A DNA stretch of 64,000 bases from Meghimatium bilineatum (GCA_034231615.1 CM067298.1:65739591-65803590); one strand, 5' to 3'. Shown: positions 11,450-23,292, counted from the stretch's first letter. Notes: generated by a model from the sequence alone, not told the origin. A program made the numbers and translations.

Positions 11450-11770
11450 TCTGACATGAATCAAAGATAAACCTGAATGACATGAATATAAGGGAAACCT
11501 GAATGTCATGTTTAAAAAATAAATGTAAGTGACATGTGTGAAAGCTAAACTTGAATGTCATGTGTAAAAAAAATCACTGACTGACATATATTAAATAAAA
11601 ACCTGACTGACATGTATGAAAGTTAATAAATCTATCTGACATGCTTAAAAGATAAATCTAACCGACATGTATAAAATACAAATCTGATGAACGGCAACCC
11701 TGACTTCAATTATTGAAAGATAAACATGACTGACTTTTATGAACGCTAAACCTGACTGAAACTTGTATTT
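11450..11770. repeat. Degenerate tandem repeat (~25-30 bp)
   Basis: Repeated variants of cctgactgacatgtatgaaa, about 11 units, heavily diverged. The right copy is at 27,478-27,800. Confidence 0.75.
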
Positions 11771-11884
11771 GAAGTGCTGCTTTTTAGAATGTGAAGGAAA
11801 ATGCCATTGCTTATGTAAACTACTATCGCATTACACATAGAGATATAAACAGAAAAACTATATAGTTCTGAGGTATGTCATGCT

Positions 11885-13725
11885 GACTAGTGGTAACACT
11901 AGTGATAGAGGTTGACGATGAACTCACAGAGGCGACCCTCATTGAGGTGAGAAATAAACTAATAAGCGGCAACTCAACAGGAGCAGACACCATTCCCGTT
12001 AAAATACTAACGGAAAACAGAGATGTTCTTCTCCCTTACCTGTATCAACTTCTTATACGTACTGGAAGGAAGCCAAAATCCCCCCACCCCCGATATGAAA
12101 GGCGCAAAGATAGTAGTTAACTCTCTACAAGAACAAGGGTGGCAAAAGTAACTGCAACAAATACAGAAGCATTTTCCTTCTAAACATCACCACTAAGGTT
12201 TTTCCACGTGTCCTTCTAAACATCACCACTAAGGTTTTTCCACGTGTCCTTCTAAACATCACCACTAAGGTTTTTCCACGTGTCCTTCTAAACATCACCA
12301 CTAAGGTTTTTCCACGTATCCTTCTAAACATCACCACTAAGGATTTTCCACGTGTCGTAAACATCACCACTAAGGTTTTTCCATGTGTCTTTCTAAATCG
12401 ACTCCAACTACTTGCCCTACGTGTCCTGCTAAAGTGTCTGGTTTCAGAGCCATAAGATCCACTAACGACATTATATTTACCAATCGTCAACTTCAGGGAA
12501 AATGTGGCTATCATGGGAAGCCACTCTATATGGAATTGTGGGTCTAAATCTTTTGATTCTGTTAGCAGACCAGATCTATATAAGATTCTAAAATGTACTG
12601 GCTGTCCACCAAAACTACTAGACTTGATTACTTTCTTTCATGAAGACATGCGCGCAAAGGTATCGTTCGAAAGCAGTACATCTGACATTTGCAATAAATA
12701 CTGGAGTAAATCAGGAGTGAATTTTAGCTACTGAATCTTTTTCGCAGCGCTTCTGAAACGTGTTCTTGCAGATGCAGTGTGTGATATTTACATCCGAACA
12801 CGTTATGGTGGATCACTTTTCAACGTAGCACGTCTAGGAGCAAAGGTTAAAACATCAGAAATGCTCATCAGAGAATTTTTCTTCGTTGATGACGTTGCAC
12901 TAGTGAAACACAGTTAGTCCGCCTTGCAGTCCTAAATTCACAACATGGAAAAGGACTGCGAACTGTTCTTTATGACAATAAGTATCACAAAAACCGTTGT
13001 AACACGTCAATAATCTACAATACCAACAAACATCAATTTAAACAATAATCATATACAGCAAGATGAAAGTTGTTGTTACCTAGGATCTACAATTACATCT
13101 ACCCTTTCCCTTGATAATGAAATAAAGGCACGCATAGAGAAATCGGCTATCATGTTTGTCGGACTTTCAAAACGAGCTGGAAAAAACAGAAAGCTAAAAC
13201 TGAAAACAAAGCTACAGACCTTTCAAACATGAGTGCTGAATACACTATACTATTGATTCACAACATGGACTACCTTCCACAAAACATGAGACTAGATTAA
13301 ACACATTTCACCTAATATGCCTCTGCAAAATCTCAAACATCAAATGGCACAACAAAATCAACACGGAAGTTTTTCGCCGCACTCAGCTACCATCTGACAT
13401 GGAAACACTCACTATAATTAGATTGCGTTGTCTGGATTGCGTCAGCACCATGCCAAACTGCCACATTCCAAAAATAATATTATTCGGAAAATTGGCTGTA
13501 TGCTAGCGATCCAATGCTGAAACCAATGCTGAAGTATAAAGACATGTAAATTCTCAATGAAAGACTCTTCATAGACCCCAAAATATGGAAAAACATAGCC
13601 GATACGTGGGCTGTCTGGAGGCATAACCTGTGTGTGGGGGCAATTTTCTTCAGAAACAATATGTGTAAAGATATGAAAGAAACATAAAAAGACGAATACA
13701 ACAATATTCTGTTGCTGTGACATGA
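11885..13725 (+). mobile_element. LINE-C: decayed RT and C-terminal region
   Basis: Plus-strand pieces in order are EATLIEVRNKLISGNSTGAD (pre-motif-A region), SVSRPDLYKILKCTGCPPKL (follows the motif A aspartate), a broken motif B (NTGV.Q), GSLFNVARLGAK, then motif C reading FVDD (12,882-12,893) instead of FADD. After that come YLGSTITSTLSLDNEI and a C-terminal part with RRTQLPSDMETLTI and IDPKIWKNIADTWAVW. Stops and frameshifts recur, for example at about 12,730 and 13,010. A 36-bp VNTR interrupts it at 12,175. The right copy (27,900-29,109) lacks everything after GKNRKL. Confidence 0.8.
12175..12387. repeat. 36-bp minisatellite, 6 units (2 in the duplicate)
   Basis: Five 36-bp units (tccttctaaacatcaccact plus aaggtttttccacgtg) and a 33-bp last unit. 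The right copy at 28,233-28,301 has only one 36-bp and one 33-bp unit. Four units gained or lost between otherwise near-identical copies makes this a length-variable locus. The array also makes a spurious minus-strand frame. Confidence 0.95.
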
Positions 13726-14484
13726 TCTCTTAAAAAGTCCCTATTCCTGAGAAAATGTTCAATGGATTGCTTCTTTATTTTACTTAATGCAAGACGCAAA
13801 ATAGCAAAATTCTAAGCAGTCATGAAGTATGGCATGCTGACTAGTCGTAACTTATTTCATATGTTATTGTGCTGAAGTATGGCAGGCTCACTAGTGGTAA
13901 CACAAACTTATTTGCGTTTACCCTGTATTAGCTATATATTGCCGCGGTCTCTGAGTTTCCAGCTCGATTGGTTGTTAGTGAAACTAGTGATTTAACTCTG
14001 TACCAGATGGAACAACCGAATGTTGCACGCTATTATTGATTTTCCTATTGTCCTGTAATAAAATAGGACTGGTGAAAATTACTACAATTAAAAACAATAC
14101 AATGATAATTAACATCAAGAAGTGGGCGTCTGTGGCCACATCGAAAGCAATACAGACAGCAGCGAAAACGTCAGTAAGTAGCGTGTAAGTACGAGGCAGC
14201 AGTTCTCTCGTGTAAGTATGACACAATATACCTACATCTAGGGATACGGTAACAGACGTCCACCAATCAGTAGAAGTAAGCACTGAAACTATAAGTTACT
14301 AACTCCAAAGTCGGATGTATTGCACTATTGGAGCAAACAAAATACCACATTTGCGTCCTCTAGACTATTTCCTGCTGGAACTAAATTAAGAACATGCTGC
14401 AAAAAGAGAGATCCTATGGGATTTTGAGGACAAACGAAAAAAATTCCTAATGAAAAGGTTGCTGATAAACTTGGCTACGACTGC
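13726..14484. other. Unassigned DNA, present only in the left copy
   Basis: Part of the 3.8 kb missing from the right copy. A sentence-like duplication (atggca.gct.actagt.gtaac) recurs near 11,876, 13,829 and 13,868. The 99-codon minus frame at 13,984-14,283 shows no recognisable domain. Confidence 0.4.
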
Positions 14485-14825
14485 AATTCTTTGTGTCACG
14501 ACTTTGGGGAGAGTTGTCACGACTGAGGGAAGAGTTCTGTCAAGACTGTGGGAAAAATTGTGTCACGACTGTGGAAAAGAGTTGTTTCAAGACTGAGAAT
14601 AGTTCTGTCACGACTATGGGAATAATTGAGTCACATCTGTGAGAAGAATTGTGTCACGACTGTGGGAAGAGTTGTGTCATCACTGTGAAAAGAACTGAGT
14701 CACACCTGTTGGAAGATTTGTACCACGAATGTGGAAAGAGTCGAGTCAAAAATATGGAAAGAATTGTGTCACGACTATAGGTATTAGGACTATAGAATTA
14801 CGTCATGAATGTGGAAATTATTTTA
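14485..14825. repeat. Degenerate ~24-bp tandem repeat
   Basis: About 13 diverged units of a motif close to gaagagttgtgtcacgactg. An old minisatellite, left copy only. Confidence 0.8.
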
Positions 14826-15175
14826 TACAGAAAGAATTTTGATTCAACTATTTCTTCCTGCAAAAATGAGACAATTAATTTCTTTCAAAATTGAATAATA
14901 TACAATGATTCATTCACTCAAACATTTTTTTTAAACTGTCTCATTCTAGCGATCATGGACTTCGTCCACAGCGTCCATTTTTATAATTATACTTACAAGA
15001 TGGCTATTTTTTTTAACTACTGCCTGTGTCAATTCTTTTCACGCAAATATGAACCTCATTATCGTCAAATCAAGTGTAAGAAAAAACGAATCAATTAAAT
15101 TGCATTTAGTACAAACAACTATTTTGTCATATCCTATTCAAGATGTAAACATCAACCCAGAGTCTACAGAACCCC
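14826..15175. other. Unassigned AT-rich DNA
   Basis: Nothing recognised. Confidence 0.4.
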
Positions 15176-15905
15176 TTAGTAGTGGAAGCAGAAGGTCAGA
15201 TCTTGCTTGATGATAATTCGTCTGATGGAGATAAAGTACTTTATACAGATGGTTATGTTTTTTGGAATGTGCATAGCTTATGGGCGCTCAATGTACATGG
15301 TGAAACGATAATTGTGAGTGAAGACAGCGGTGTATTTGCTACGACTACAAGTTGCATGGCCATTGAGATCATGGTGGTAACCAGGAAAATGACGTGGTTA
15401 GAGTCTCAAACTCATGTATGCTTTCTCAGCAAATCAATGAGTTTGCTAGCAAAAATTGTAAGACTGGCCTGGTAATAGACAATTGTTCGAGTCGTTGTAG
15501 CGGTCTAATCCGGTAAGTATCAATTTCATATTAGTGCCTGAACATTCTGGTGTTCGAGGAAATGAACGAGCGAACAGGCTTGCTGGTATGGTCATCATAT
15601 AGACCAAACAAATAAGGAACGGATCTGCTGTTCTAAATGTTCTTATGGAGATACGACAAGCGACCGATATAGAACTTGTAAATCTGCAACACTGAGCTGA
15701 CTACAGAAACATATTGTCAAGATGGGCGCTATCAAACAAGATCGTTATGCCGGTAACCAGGGGAGAATGATAAGCCAACACATAATAGATGTGGTCAACG
15801 GTACACGTCGACGGATACCTGGAGGAGGAGATCAGAACAGTTAGAGACCGATGATTTCATATGCAATGAGGATGATCTATCGATAAATTAAGATAGATAT
15901 GCATT
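15176..15905 (+). mobile_element. LINE-E: RNase H domain and C-terminal remnant
   Basis: The plus-strand translation has VLYTDGYVF (first catalytic Asp), MAIEIMVVTRKMTWLES (catalytic Glu) and HVCFLSKSMSLL. RNase H-bearing LINEs usually have Asp in LSDSMS, so this Asp-to-Lys change removes a metal ligand. After a stop near 15,476, PEHSGVRGNERANRLAG follows, the usual last RNase H motif. Then comes AGNQGRMISQH and a GTRRRIPGGG tail. This fits a non-LTR element with a C-terminal RNase H. It exists only in the left copy. Confidence 0.8.
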
Positions 15906-16823
15906 TTGTTACACAGTGTTATAGTCCGTTTACTGATTCATAAAAATGGTTGGAAGCTATTTTCTCCGAAACTACCTGTTAGATGGCACAGATTTTTGGC
16001 ATGCTCCATTCAAACATCAATTATGCGAAAATAGTACTATTATTTAGTCCATGGATACTATGAATTGATTGGTTATAACTATTGCTAATAAGTGTAGTCT
16101 ATACTACGATGGTTATTTTATAGTTACAGTTTGTTGGCCAACCAGAATATATCCATGTTTTTCATTGGTTACTGGATGAGAACACATCGCAGTGACCAAT
16201 GAAACGCAGAGTAATATTCATGCCAGCAGTAACTACGACCAGTCACATTTCCTTGAAATCTCAAATTAATTGTCAGCTAAACGGCAATTTCAATATTTGT
16301 AGAATAAGACGATTGTTTACTATTGAACATTGTATTATGTACAAACGATTGAAGTAAGTTGATACATCTATAACCTAGACATGATTATTGTTTTCAAAAA
16401 TTAGATAAATTGTTTAAGTACACAAAATACGGTAAACTACAAACTATAAGCTTCATCGAAAACTGTCACCAATAGGTATTGACAAACGAGCCTGGGCCCA
16501 ACTCTACTGTCGAGCCTTTTCTACTCGTATATTGACTGGAATCATGCTCGCGGAGAGAAAAGGTTCAGGACCCGATGGACACAGGCACAGTACGTCTGTT
16601 CAACTCAAGAACAAACTTCTAGTAAACGGTGTTCCTTCCAGTCACCGGTGTTCCGAAATATGGGGTGAGACTCAGACTTGGACGAGAGGTCCTTACCATG
16701 TCAGTGGCTAAGAAAGCGAATGAACCAAAGCTCGAGTTCTTCCTAAACAGGAATCGGGCTTTATATATTTATATTATAGAGCTTCAGCAGTTGCATAGTC
16801 AAAAATTTGAGAGGGGGGGGGGG
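15906..16823. other. Unassigned DNA with one palindrome
   Basis: The stretch ttttctccgaaactacctg near 15,960 has a relative at 40,481 (tttttctccaaaactactt), evidence of another unclassified dispersed repeat. A 104-codon frame (16,629-16,943) has no known domain. A G-run at 16,812-16,823 abuts the next array. Confidence 0.4.
16156..16209. repeat. Imperfect inverted repeat (~22-bp arms)
   Basis: Left arm tttttcattggttactg; right arm cagtgaccaatgaaacg reads as its near complement across a loop of about 8-12 bases. It could be the core of a small palindromic element. No target duplication seen. Confidence 0.5.
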
Positions 16824-16939
16824 CAGTCCATGCTGTGTCCAAGTCCGACGTTCAGCCCATGCTGCGTCCAAGTCCGACGTTCAGCCCATGCTGTGTCCAT
16901 GTGCGACGCTCAATTCATGCTGCGTCCAAGTCCGACGTT
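16824..16939. repeat. 29-bp minisatellite, 4 units
   Basis: Four units of 29 bp containing catgctg.gtccaagtccg, GC-rich against its surroundings and directly preceded by a G run. Confidence 0.9.
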
Positions 16940-17004
16940 CTAGCTACACTAGTGAGAATTATATGTTCTGAAAATAATTCATTCATTTTCCTTTTCCGCT
17001 GAAG

Positions 17005-17515
17005 TTAGCACATAGGGCAGAGGTCAGATCTCTCCAATTCTGTCTGTTCAAAGGTATTCTGTGCAGTTCTTGAATAGTATGGATATTGATTGCTTTACTT
17101 TCTCTAAGTATTGTTCTTCTGGGTGTTTCTTTTGGTCTACCCATGGCTCTTTTACCTGTAGGTATCCATTCAAGAGATTAAGTGGTGTATTATGTTGATG
17201 TCTGCGCGTAGGACATGCCCGATGTAGGACCAACTGCGTTTTCTGATAACATCTGTGATGAAATCTTGATGTGTCTCTTCTCTGATTTTATCATTCGATT
17301 TGAATTCATTCCAATGGGTGTTACATCAAAGAGCTTTTCTAGCTCTCACATCCATATGATAGCACCGGAATAACGCAGGAATTAAATAAGCGCATTTTCG
17401 TGCGTGTGCTGATTGACTTTGATCTCCAGATATTAGACAGTCTGCTAAAGGCACTTTATGCTAGTGCAATGTGAGTTGTAATTCTGAAAATATAAAATAA
17501 ACTAAATAAAATGTT
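17005..17515 (-). mobile_element. LINE-D: RT C-terminal tail, left copy
   Basis: Minus-strand sequence homologous to 29,110-29,720, where more of the frame survives. Here an ~80-bp stretch near 17,325 is deleted relative to the right copy. It reads RRHQHNTPLNLLNGYLQ and a KKHPEEQYLEKVKQS segment, the basic C-terminal tail of a LINE. Inactive fragment. Confidence 0.7.
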
Positions 17516-18516
17516 CCTACTCATTACCAATCTCATACTTGAAATCTCAGTTTTCAAGTTATCTTTTACGATATTATCAAACTAAGATAGAAAAAAATAT
17601 CAATATTTTCTCTATAGTCTGTTCCAATTTACGAGTAGTAAATGTACTTCATACTTTCACAGACGATTTAAACAATTTGGAAAACCAAGTTCATTCGTGT
17701 TACACTCTGACAGGAAGCAATGAAATTATAGAAATGAAAGTAAACATAATGGACAGACATTAACCGGCAATCACAATGTTTCGATTTTCTATAACTAGTA
17801 CTTATGTAGAACTTATGATTTTCTATAGAAACGTTCGTTTTCATTTCTATAATTATCTTAGAATGTTTCAATTTCTTGAAATTGGAAAACCAAGTTTTTT
17901 GTTTGTGTCAATAGTTATGCGTGAAGCACGGACGTGAATTGTGACACATGATAGATCCCAGATTCCTACTTTCTCCGTCTCTTTGTCAATTATACAGTCC
18001 CGCTGGCTCATTGGGGAGCATCCTTCTAAAATAACGCGTTTGACTTTTCATGTGATTTTCATTGGTTATATTGTGTATGTTCCCTTATCATATAGATCAT
18101 CCCAGGATCAGCTGGTCCTGCTTAGAGTGTAGCATATACATCTGGGCCAACTATCTTATGACCCATCTGCAGTTATGACAGACGTAGAATTGTCCGCCAT
18201 CGAGAAGTCTGGATCAAAATGACCTTTACTGCATTTCTTAGTCATCCATGGGGACCATGTCATTTGAACTTCCGCCAAAATGGCCGACGAGATTGGATGT
18301 GTTCTCTGTACAGTGTCCGATTAGCTACTGTTCCTGCCAGAATAAAATGGCAATGGAGAGGAGTAAGTAAATATTTATTCAACATCATGGATATCAACAT
18401 AAATAGAAAAGGCAAACTCATGTAATTGGAAACATGGACCCGTTAGGAGTTTGAAACATGGGAAGCAACGCGTAGTAATAGAAGAGATGAAAAGAACAAA
18501 AGTAGACACCCTGGTA

Positions 18517-18522
<6 letters not shown>

Positions 18523-18576
<54 letters not shown>
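18523..18576. repeat. (TA)n microsatellite
   Basis: About 27 dinucleotide units. The allele in the right copy (30,702-30,768) is longer. The partial third copy stops about 16 bases before the equivalent tract, at the gap. Confidence 0.98.
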
Positions 18577-18579
<3 letters not shown>

Positions 18580-18599
18580 CTTTATAAAAATCAAAATGC

Positions 18600-18760
18600 T
18601 GTAGTGAAGTTAAGGGTGATCTCTCAGAGTGGTTTGAGATACAGAGTGGAATAAGACTGGGATGCACACTCTCCCCATGCACTCTCTCTAACATCTACGC
18701 AGAAAATATATTGAATATGGTGTCGCATATGTACATTAAATATCAGACTGATACTCCTTT
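18600..18760 (+). mobile_element. LINE-L: RT motif B fragment
   Basis: After frame changes the plus strand reads GIRLGCTLSPCT followed by NIYAENILNMV. This resembles motif B of non-LTR reverse transcriptases (usually RQGC.LSP.LFN.Y.E). Only about 40 codons are recognisable. The duplicate is at 30,795-30,955. Confidence 0.55.
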
Positions 18761-19104
18761 AGAGGACTACTTCGGTGGCACGGCCCATTGGGGGTGCCCA
18801 AGATATTTATGTGACTGCCATTATGTCGTGATGAGATAACGGAATCCGACACACGCTTGAGAACCGTTATGTATGTCAATTTGATTTTTTTGAGAAATTG
18901 GCTCAATGTTCGTCAGTTCTACGGAAGATAACCTGTTGTTCCGCAATGTTTCTTTTTGTTTTGTTTCATAGATATTCGGGCGTGTTTTGCCTAGTTTATG
19001 TTTGTTATTGTTTCACCTCTAACTTTTTAGTTTTGACTCTATGTTACATCTAATTTAGCTCTGCCGTGTGAACGTCATTAGTGTGGTTCTAAATCGTCGT
19101 ATTT

Positions 19105-19196
19105 TGTTGTCAATGTGATCTTGATAAAGGTCTTTTGGTAGAAACGTAATGTGTGTGTGTTACTATGTGGGTTTCCAGTAATTAGCAACACTTCAA
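19105..19196 (+). repeat. Dispersed repeat D3, copy 1
   Basis: Shares ttgataaaggt.tttt, ggtagaaacgt and ag.aattagcaa.acttca with 31,297-31,395, 44,740-44,850, 44,566-44,640 (opposite strand) and 60,650-60,755. The class is not certain; see findings for a weak ribozyme-like resemblance. Confidence 0.65.
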
Positions 19197-19202
19197 CACT
19201 AG

Positions 19203-19804
19203 TGTCAATAGTTACGCGTGAAGCACGGACGTGAATTGTGACACATGATAGATCCCAGATTCCTACTTTCTCCGTCTCTTTGTCAATTATACAGTCCCGC
19301 TGGCTCATTGGGGAGCATCCTTCTAAAATAACGCGTTTGACTTTTCATGTGATTTTCATTGGTTATATTGTGTATGTTCCCTTATCATATAGATCATCCC
19401 AGGATCAGCTGGTCCTGCTTAGAGTGTAGCATATACATCTGGGCCAACTATCTTATGACCCATCTGCAGTTATGACAGACGTAGAATTGTCCGCCATCGA
19501 GAAGTCTGGCTCAAAATGACCTATACTGCATTTCTTAGTCATCCATGGGGACCATGTCATTTGAACTTCCGCCAAAATGGCCGACGAGATTGGATGTGTT
19601 CTCTGTACAGTGTCCGATTAGCTACTGTTCCTGCCAGAATAAAATGGCAATGGAGAGGAGTAAGTAAATATTTATTCAACATCATGGATATCAACATAAA
19701 TAGAAAAGGCAAACTCATGTAATTGGAAACATGGACCCGTTAGGAGTTTGAAACATGGGAAGCAACGCGTAGTAATAGAAGAGATGAAAAGAACAAAAGT
19801 AGAC
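19203..19804. repeat. Partial second tandem copy of the 1.3-kb unit
   Basis: Matches 17,908-18,485. It shares a ttatcatatag variant with the first copy, where the right block has cgatcatatag. In other places (gttacgcg, gtctggctc) it agrees with the right block. It is cut by the assembly gap just before the (TA)n tract. Confidence 0.9.
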
Positions 19805-19904
19805 NNNNNNNNNNNNNNNNNNNNNNNNNNNNNNNNNNNNNNNNNNNNNNNNNNNNNNNNNNNNNNNNNNNNNNNNNNNNNNNNNNNNNNNNNNNNNNNN
19901 NNNN
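19805..19904. other. Assembly gap of exactly 100 N
   Basis: One hundred Ns, the conventional filler for a scaffold gap of unknown size. Sequence on the left ends at a (TA)n tract. Sequence on the right starts at the homologue of position 3,902. Confidence 0.99.
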
Positions 19905-20088
19905 GATAGTCAATGAAATTCCCAGGAAAAATCCAGCGCGTCACGATTGAAGTTTGATTCCAAATTTAACCCACCGGTCTTATATTTACTGTGTTGTACA
20001 TATATGAAATATGTAATACGAGAACTGTTCATATTTTATCTTTGTTATTGTCTTTGTTATTCTCCAGTGATGATGCTTGTTAGCGTTC

Positions 20089-20359
20089 ACTCATGAATAT
20101 GCGCTAGCTTCTCATATGAGTGGTCCTGGGTTCATTCCCCAGTTGAGACGGACATTTATTTTCAGATCGCAACCACTCCGTGTCGACCCAGCCTTAAATG
20201 GGTACCGGATTAATTCGGGAAGTAAAGACTGCGATGGAGAGAAGATGGCTACCGCCCTTATTGGCAGAACAACTGAAATGTGAGATCGCTAACATCTCAC
20301 ACCCCTACGACATTAATAAACACTATGGGTTACTTTACGTTTTTTTTTACTCATGAATA
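20089..20359 (+). mobile_element. SINE S1, right-block copy, with TSD
   Basis: The body 20,100-20,348 lies between actcatgaata repeats (20,089-20,099 and 20,349-20,359). It keeps the S1 3' segment acccctacgacattaataaa that the left allele has lost, so it is closer to the family consensus. Confidence 0.85.
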
Positions 20360-21203
20360 ACCATAGCAATAGGTCATGTGATTTGAACAGAAGAGCGTGA
20401 ATACGCTGTGTTAGGTTTCTATTTGCATTATTATGTCTAGAATATCCGATATCAGTATTATTGTTAAATGATTCCAAAATATTGATTATCTATTTTTTTA
20501 ATTGAGTCCGTTTCTCTATGATCTTTATATTGAGTACCTATATTATGACAATGATGCAATTTCAGCTGCAGACAGTTGGATATGCAAACCGTTTAGAAAA
20601 CAATGGTAGTCTATAAAACACAAATATTTCTCAATAATATCTACAGTATAAAATGTTGCAGTTATAGATACATCATTAAAATATGTGACAACAATTTAAT
20701 AATAAATAACAGCAAGTGTGAATATCTAACTCTCATCGAGATCTTTATATGCATGTCATATCATATGGCAAGTGCACTTTCTTAGCATCGATCTCCTTTA
20801 GGTGTATTGATCATAAAATATCAGTGACTTTGTAGATATCATTTTAGTACACGTGCTTCACGTCACATTCCGAAACACATATACATATATATAAATATAT
20901 ATGTGATATATGGCTTAGATATGTGTTGCTGAGTAAAAAGTAGTGGTAATAGAAATCAAGAAAGGAATAATGATGGCTAAAATGTTATTAATTAGCTGGT
21001 CACGGAATCTAAATGGAAAAAAAATAAGAAATAAAAGCATATGGGTATAATAGTGTATAACAGTATTATATCATTCTGAGACTGTCTGTTGGATGTAGCT
21101 CAAATAATAAATGTGTTGATATGTATTCTTCCCGTACGACGTACACTATACTTGCCAGAACGTAAGTAGGCTTTTCTTGGAAACAAAATTCCACTCTTAA
21201 AGG
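20360..21203. other. Unassigned AT-rich DNA
   Basis: Same content as 4,334-5,176. Confidence 0.45.
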
Positions 21204-21384
21204 TTGATTAGCAGCTCTGGATTTATACTTGATAAGACTCTAAGCTATTTGAGATATAAGGCTCTTTAACAATTGAGAAATATATAGATAGTAAAATTTA
21301 AAACATTTCGTGGGTCCCCAACAAAGTGGGGGCTCTAAGCTATAGCTTGTTTAGCTTATTGGCAAATCCTGCACCGTTGTTTAG
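21204..21384. mobile_element. Small hAT-like MITE, right-block copy
   Basis: The body 21,212-21,376 corresponds to 5,185-5,349, with the same imperfect 8-bp flanks (ttgattag and ttgtttag). Confidence 0.75.
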
Positions 21385-21653
21385 TGATTATTTTATCAAC
21401 CACGTAACACTCATCACAAACCTATAGATGTACAGTATCTCCATGCAAATTTTGTAAGGTTTGAATAGTACTACTTTCTTCGATTGCCTTTTCAACTCAT
21501 TAGCTATTCTCTCACCTGCTGTCCAGACCTACTCGTGTATCTTTTAGTGTTACCTTTGGTCATTGGAAATATAAATATGCGTGTCAGTTAACATATCATT
21601 GAAGTGATTATAACTGCACTAGGCAGCCATAGTTTACTACTCTATACTTCTAT

Positions 21654-22029
21654 ACTTAGTCAATAGAGATGTGGTTCTACAGAAGAATGCTGAGAGTACT
21701 ATGGACTGCCAGAAAAACTAATGTGAAGGTGTTGAAAGAGTAAAATGTGAAACGGACCTTAATCAATAATATAAGAAAGAGACAATCTTCATTTTTTGGC
21801 GACTTCGTGAGACAGGGAGGTTTGGAGAACATAGTCACAACATGCAAGATTGAAGGCAATAGAGACAGAGGGCGACAACATGAGAAAATATTAAACAGTT
21901 CGACAACCTGGCACGGCAGTAAAACAATAACAATCTTGATACATAATACTGGAGATAGATAACTTTAGAGAGCCATAAACGCCTACGTCAGTCGGCACGG
22001 CACCTAATGATGATGATCACTTAGTTAAT
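21654..22029 (+). mobile_element. LINE-A 3' end, right-block copy
   Basis: Same 5'-truncated insertion as at 5,638-5,991, with the same flanks (acttagtcaat and acttagttaat). It reads GDFVRQGG where the left copy reads VDFVRQGG, and has a stop directly after NTGDR. The tail is tgatgatgatca. Confidence 0.85.
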
Positions 22030-22561
22030 GTGAGCGTCCTGACTATGAAACTTATCTTCCTGCACTCTTAAAAATTCTCTAATGAGTGTGCGTCCCATAA
22101 ATTATAAAATAATGATTGATGGCAACCACTTACACATATAACTAATTGTTTCAATTTTTACAATGTTTTGAGAGACATAAACAATAATTACACTAGAAAA
22201 TTAAGTTTCAAAACTGCTTGCTTTCGGGGGGGGGGGAAGGGGAGGACTACAGATGGATAGTCCAATTAAACTCGAACTAGGTCGGAGTTCCAGAGAAGGT
22301 CAGCCGCGCCGTTTCATGTAATTATAACAATGTTACTGAAGGAAGTACGTGCATCCTAAAGATTCTCAAATTCTTGAACTGCAATGTCCTATACAGAATT
22401 GTTGTTGATCACAGATATAGCCGCGCATGCGTGCTTATAGTTCCATGCTTTGTGAATTAAAATCGCTCTTTACTCCGCCCCTAAGACGCTCATTCTTACT
22501 CTTACCAATCATAATAACGAATGTTTTTAAGGGCATCCAAGAAGGGCATCCTAGATGAATC
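22030..22561. other. Unassigned DNA with poly-G patch
   Basis: Corresponds to 6,003-6,531. The G tract near 22,226 has a different length and composition. Confidence 0.4.
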
Positions 22562-22844
22562 ATCTATTGCAGTAGTTCTCAACTTGAGCCATATAGCACA
22601 CCTGGACAATAAAGACTTGGGGGGGGGGGGGGCAATCTTGGGGACCAAAGCAATGTACTACTTCAACGACAAGTAAGAAGATAGATATTGAAAACCGTAA
22701 AGAAAAAAACCTTGGTGATCTGTAATAAAAGGTAACAACATTTCTATTAGCACCGGAAGAGAGGGGGAATGGGGGATAGAGGAAATGTCCACCAACAAAA
22801 AAGTGGCCACATCCAAAGAAAGGTTGTGAACCACCGGTTTATTG
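22562..22844. mobile_element. hAT-like MITE 2, right-block copy
   Basis: The body 22,570-22,836 has the same ends and flanks as 6,540-6,804. The internal G run is slightly longer. Confidence 0.7.
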
Positions 22845-23292
22845 CTGTGTCAACATCCAACAAGCATAAACCAAACAAATTCATGATGCCCCACTTATCA
22901 ATTGTCAATTCATCGATTACAGATTCATTTCCTATCGATAATGCACAGGCAAAAACATTTAGTGGCCAATCTTTAAACGATCATTATTACGTCACGTTGA
23001 TCGCTTGCACGAATATAACAGTTTTGACATTGACGTCCTTAACAACAATACTGACGTTTACAAGACAATGCAGTGTTTCTTATTTTTTCTATCACTTATA
23101 CTTTTTCCATTTAACTCACTATATGTTTCTATATTGTATATATATTCTCATGTAGTGTGTGTCTCGCATCTATATATGGACCCGAACATATTTTTTTTTC
23201 TTCACTTAGAGAAATGTATTAACAGACTTTCAAGTATGTACTTTTAATTTTCACAGTGGAATGTTTTCTAGTACAATGATGACCAACACATG
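22845..23292. other. Unassigned DNA
   Basis: Corresponds to 6,813-7,259. A one-base loss near 23,041 breaks the long frame seen on the left. Confidence 0.4.

Larger units (their letters stand above)
17908..19196. repeat. 1.3-kb unit, first of two tandem copies at the contig end
   Basis: The segment starting gtcaatagttatgcgtgaag (about 17,909) is repeated from about 19,205, offset 1,297 bases. The second repeat is cut by the gap after 600 bases. It contains D1, a (TA)n tract, an RT scrap and D3. The right block has a single copy. Confidence 0.9.
3902..19804. repeat. Left copy of a ~15-kb near-identical duplicated block
   Basis: From gatagtcaatgaaattccc at 3,902 this block is collinear with 19,905-31,390. 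All seven reading frames compared between 7,892 and 9,649 translate identically to their partners about 16,033 bases downstream. Differences are scattered substitutions and small indels, a 36-bp VNTR change (6 versus 2 units), a 27-bp indel near 11,900, and a 3.8-kb segment (about 13,196-17,009) missing from the right copy. The left copy ends at the gap, after a partial tandem repeat of its own last 1.3 kb. Confidence 0.95.

Noticed and set aside
12125..12514. 129-codon minus frame with GKTLVVMF repeats, P-loop-like at first glance
   Set aside because: It is the antisense of the 36-bp VNTR. The GKT is coincidental and the frame collapses in the two-unit allele.
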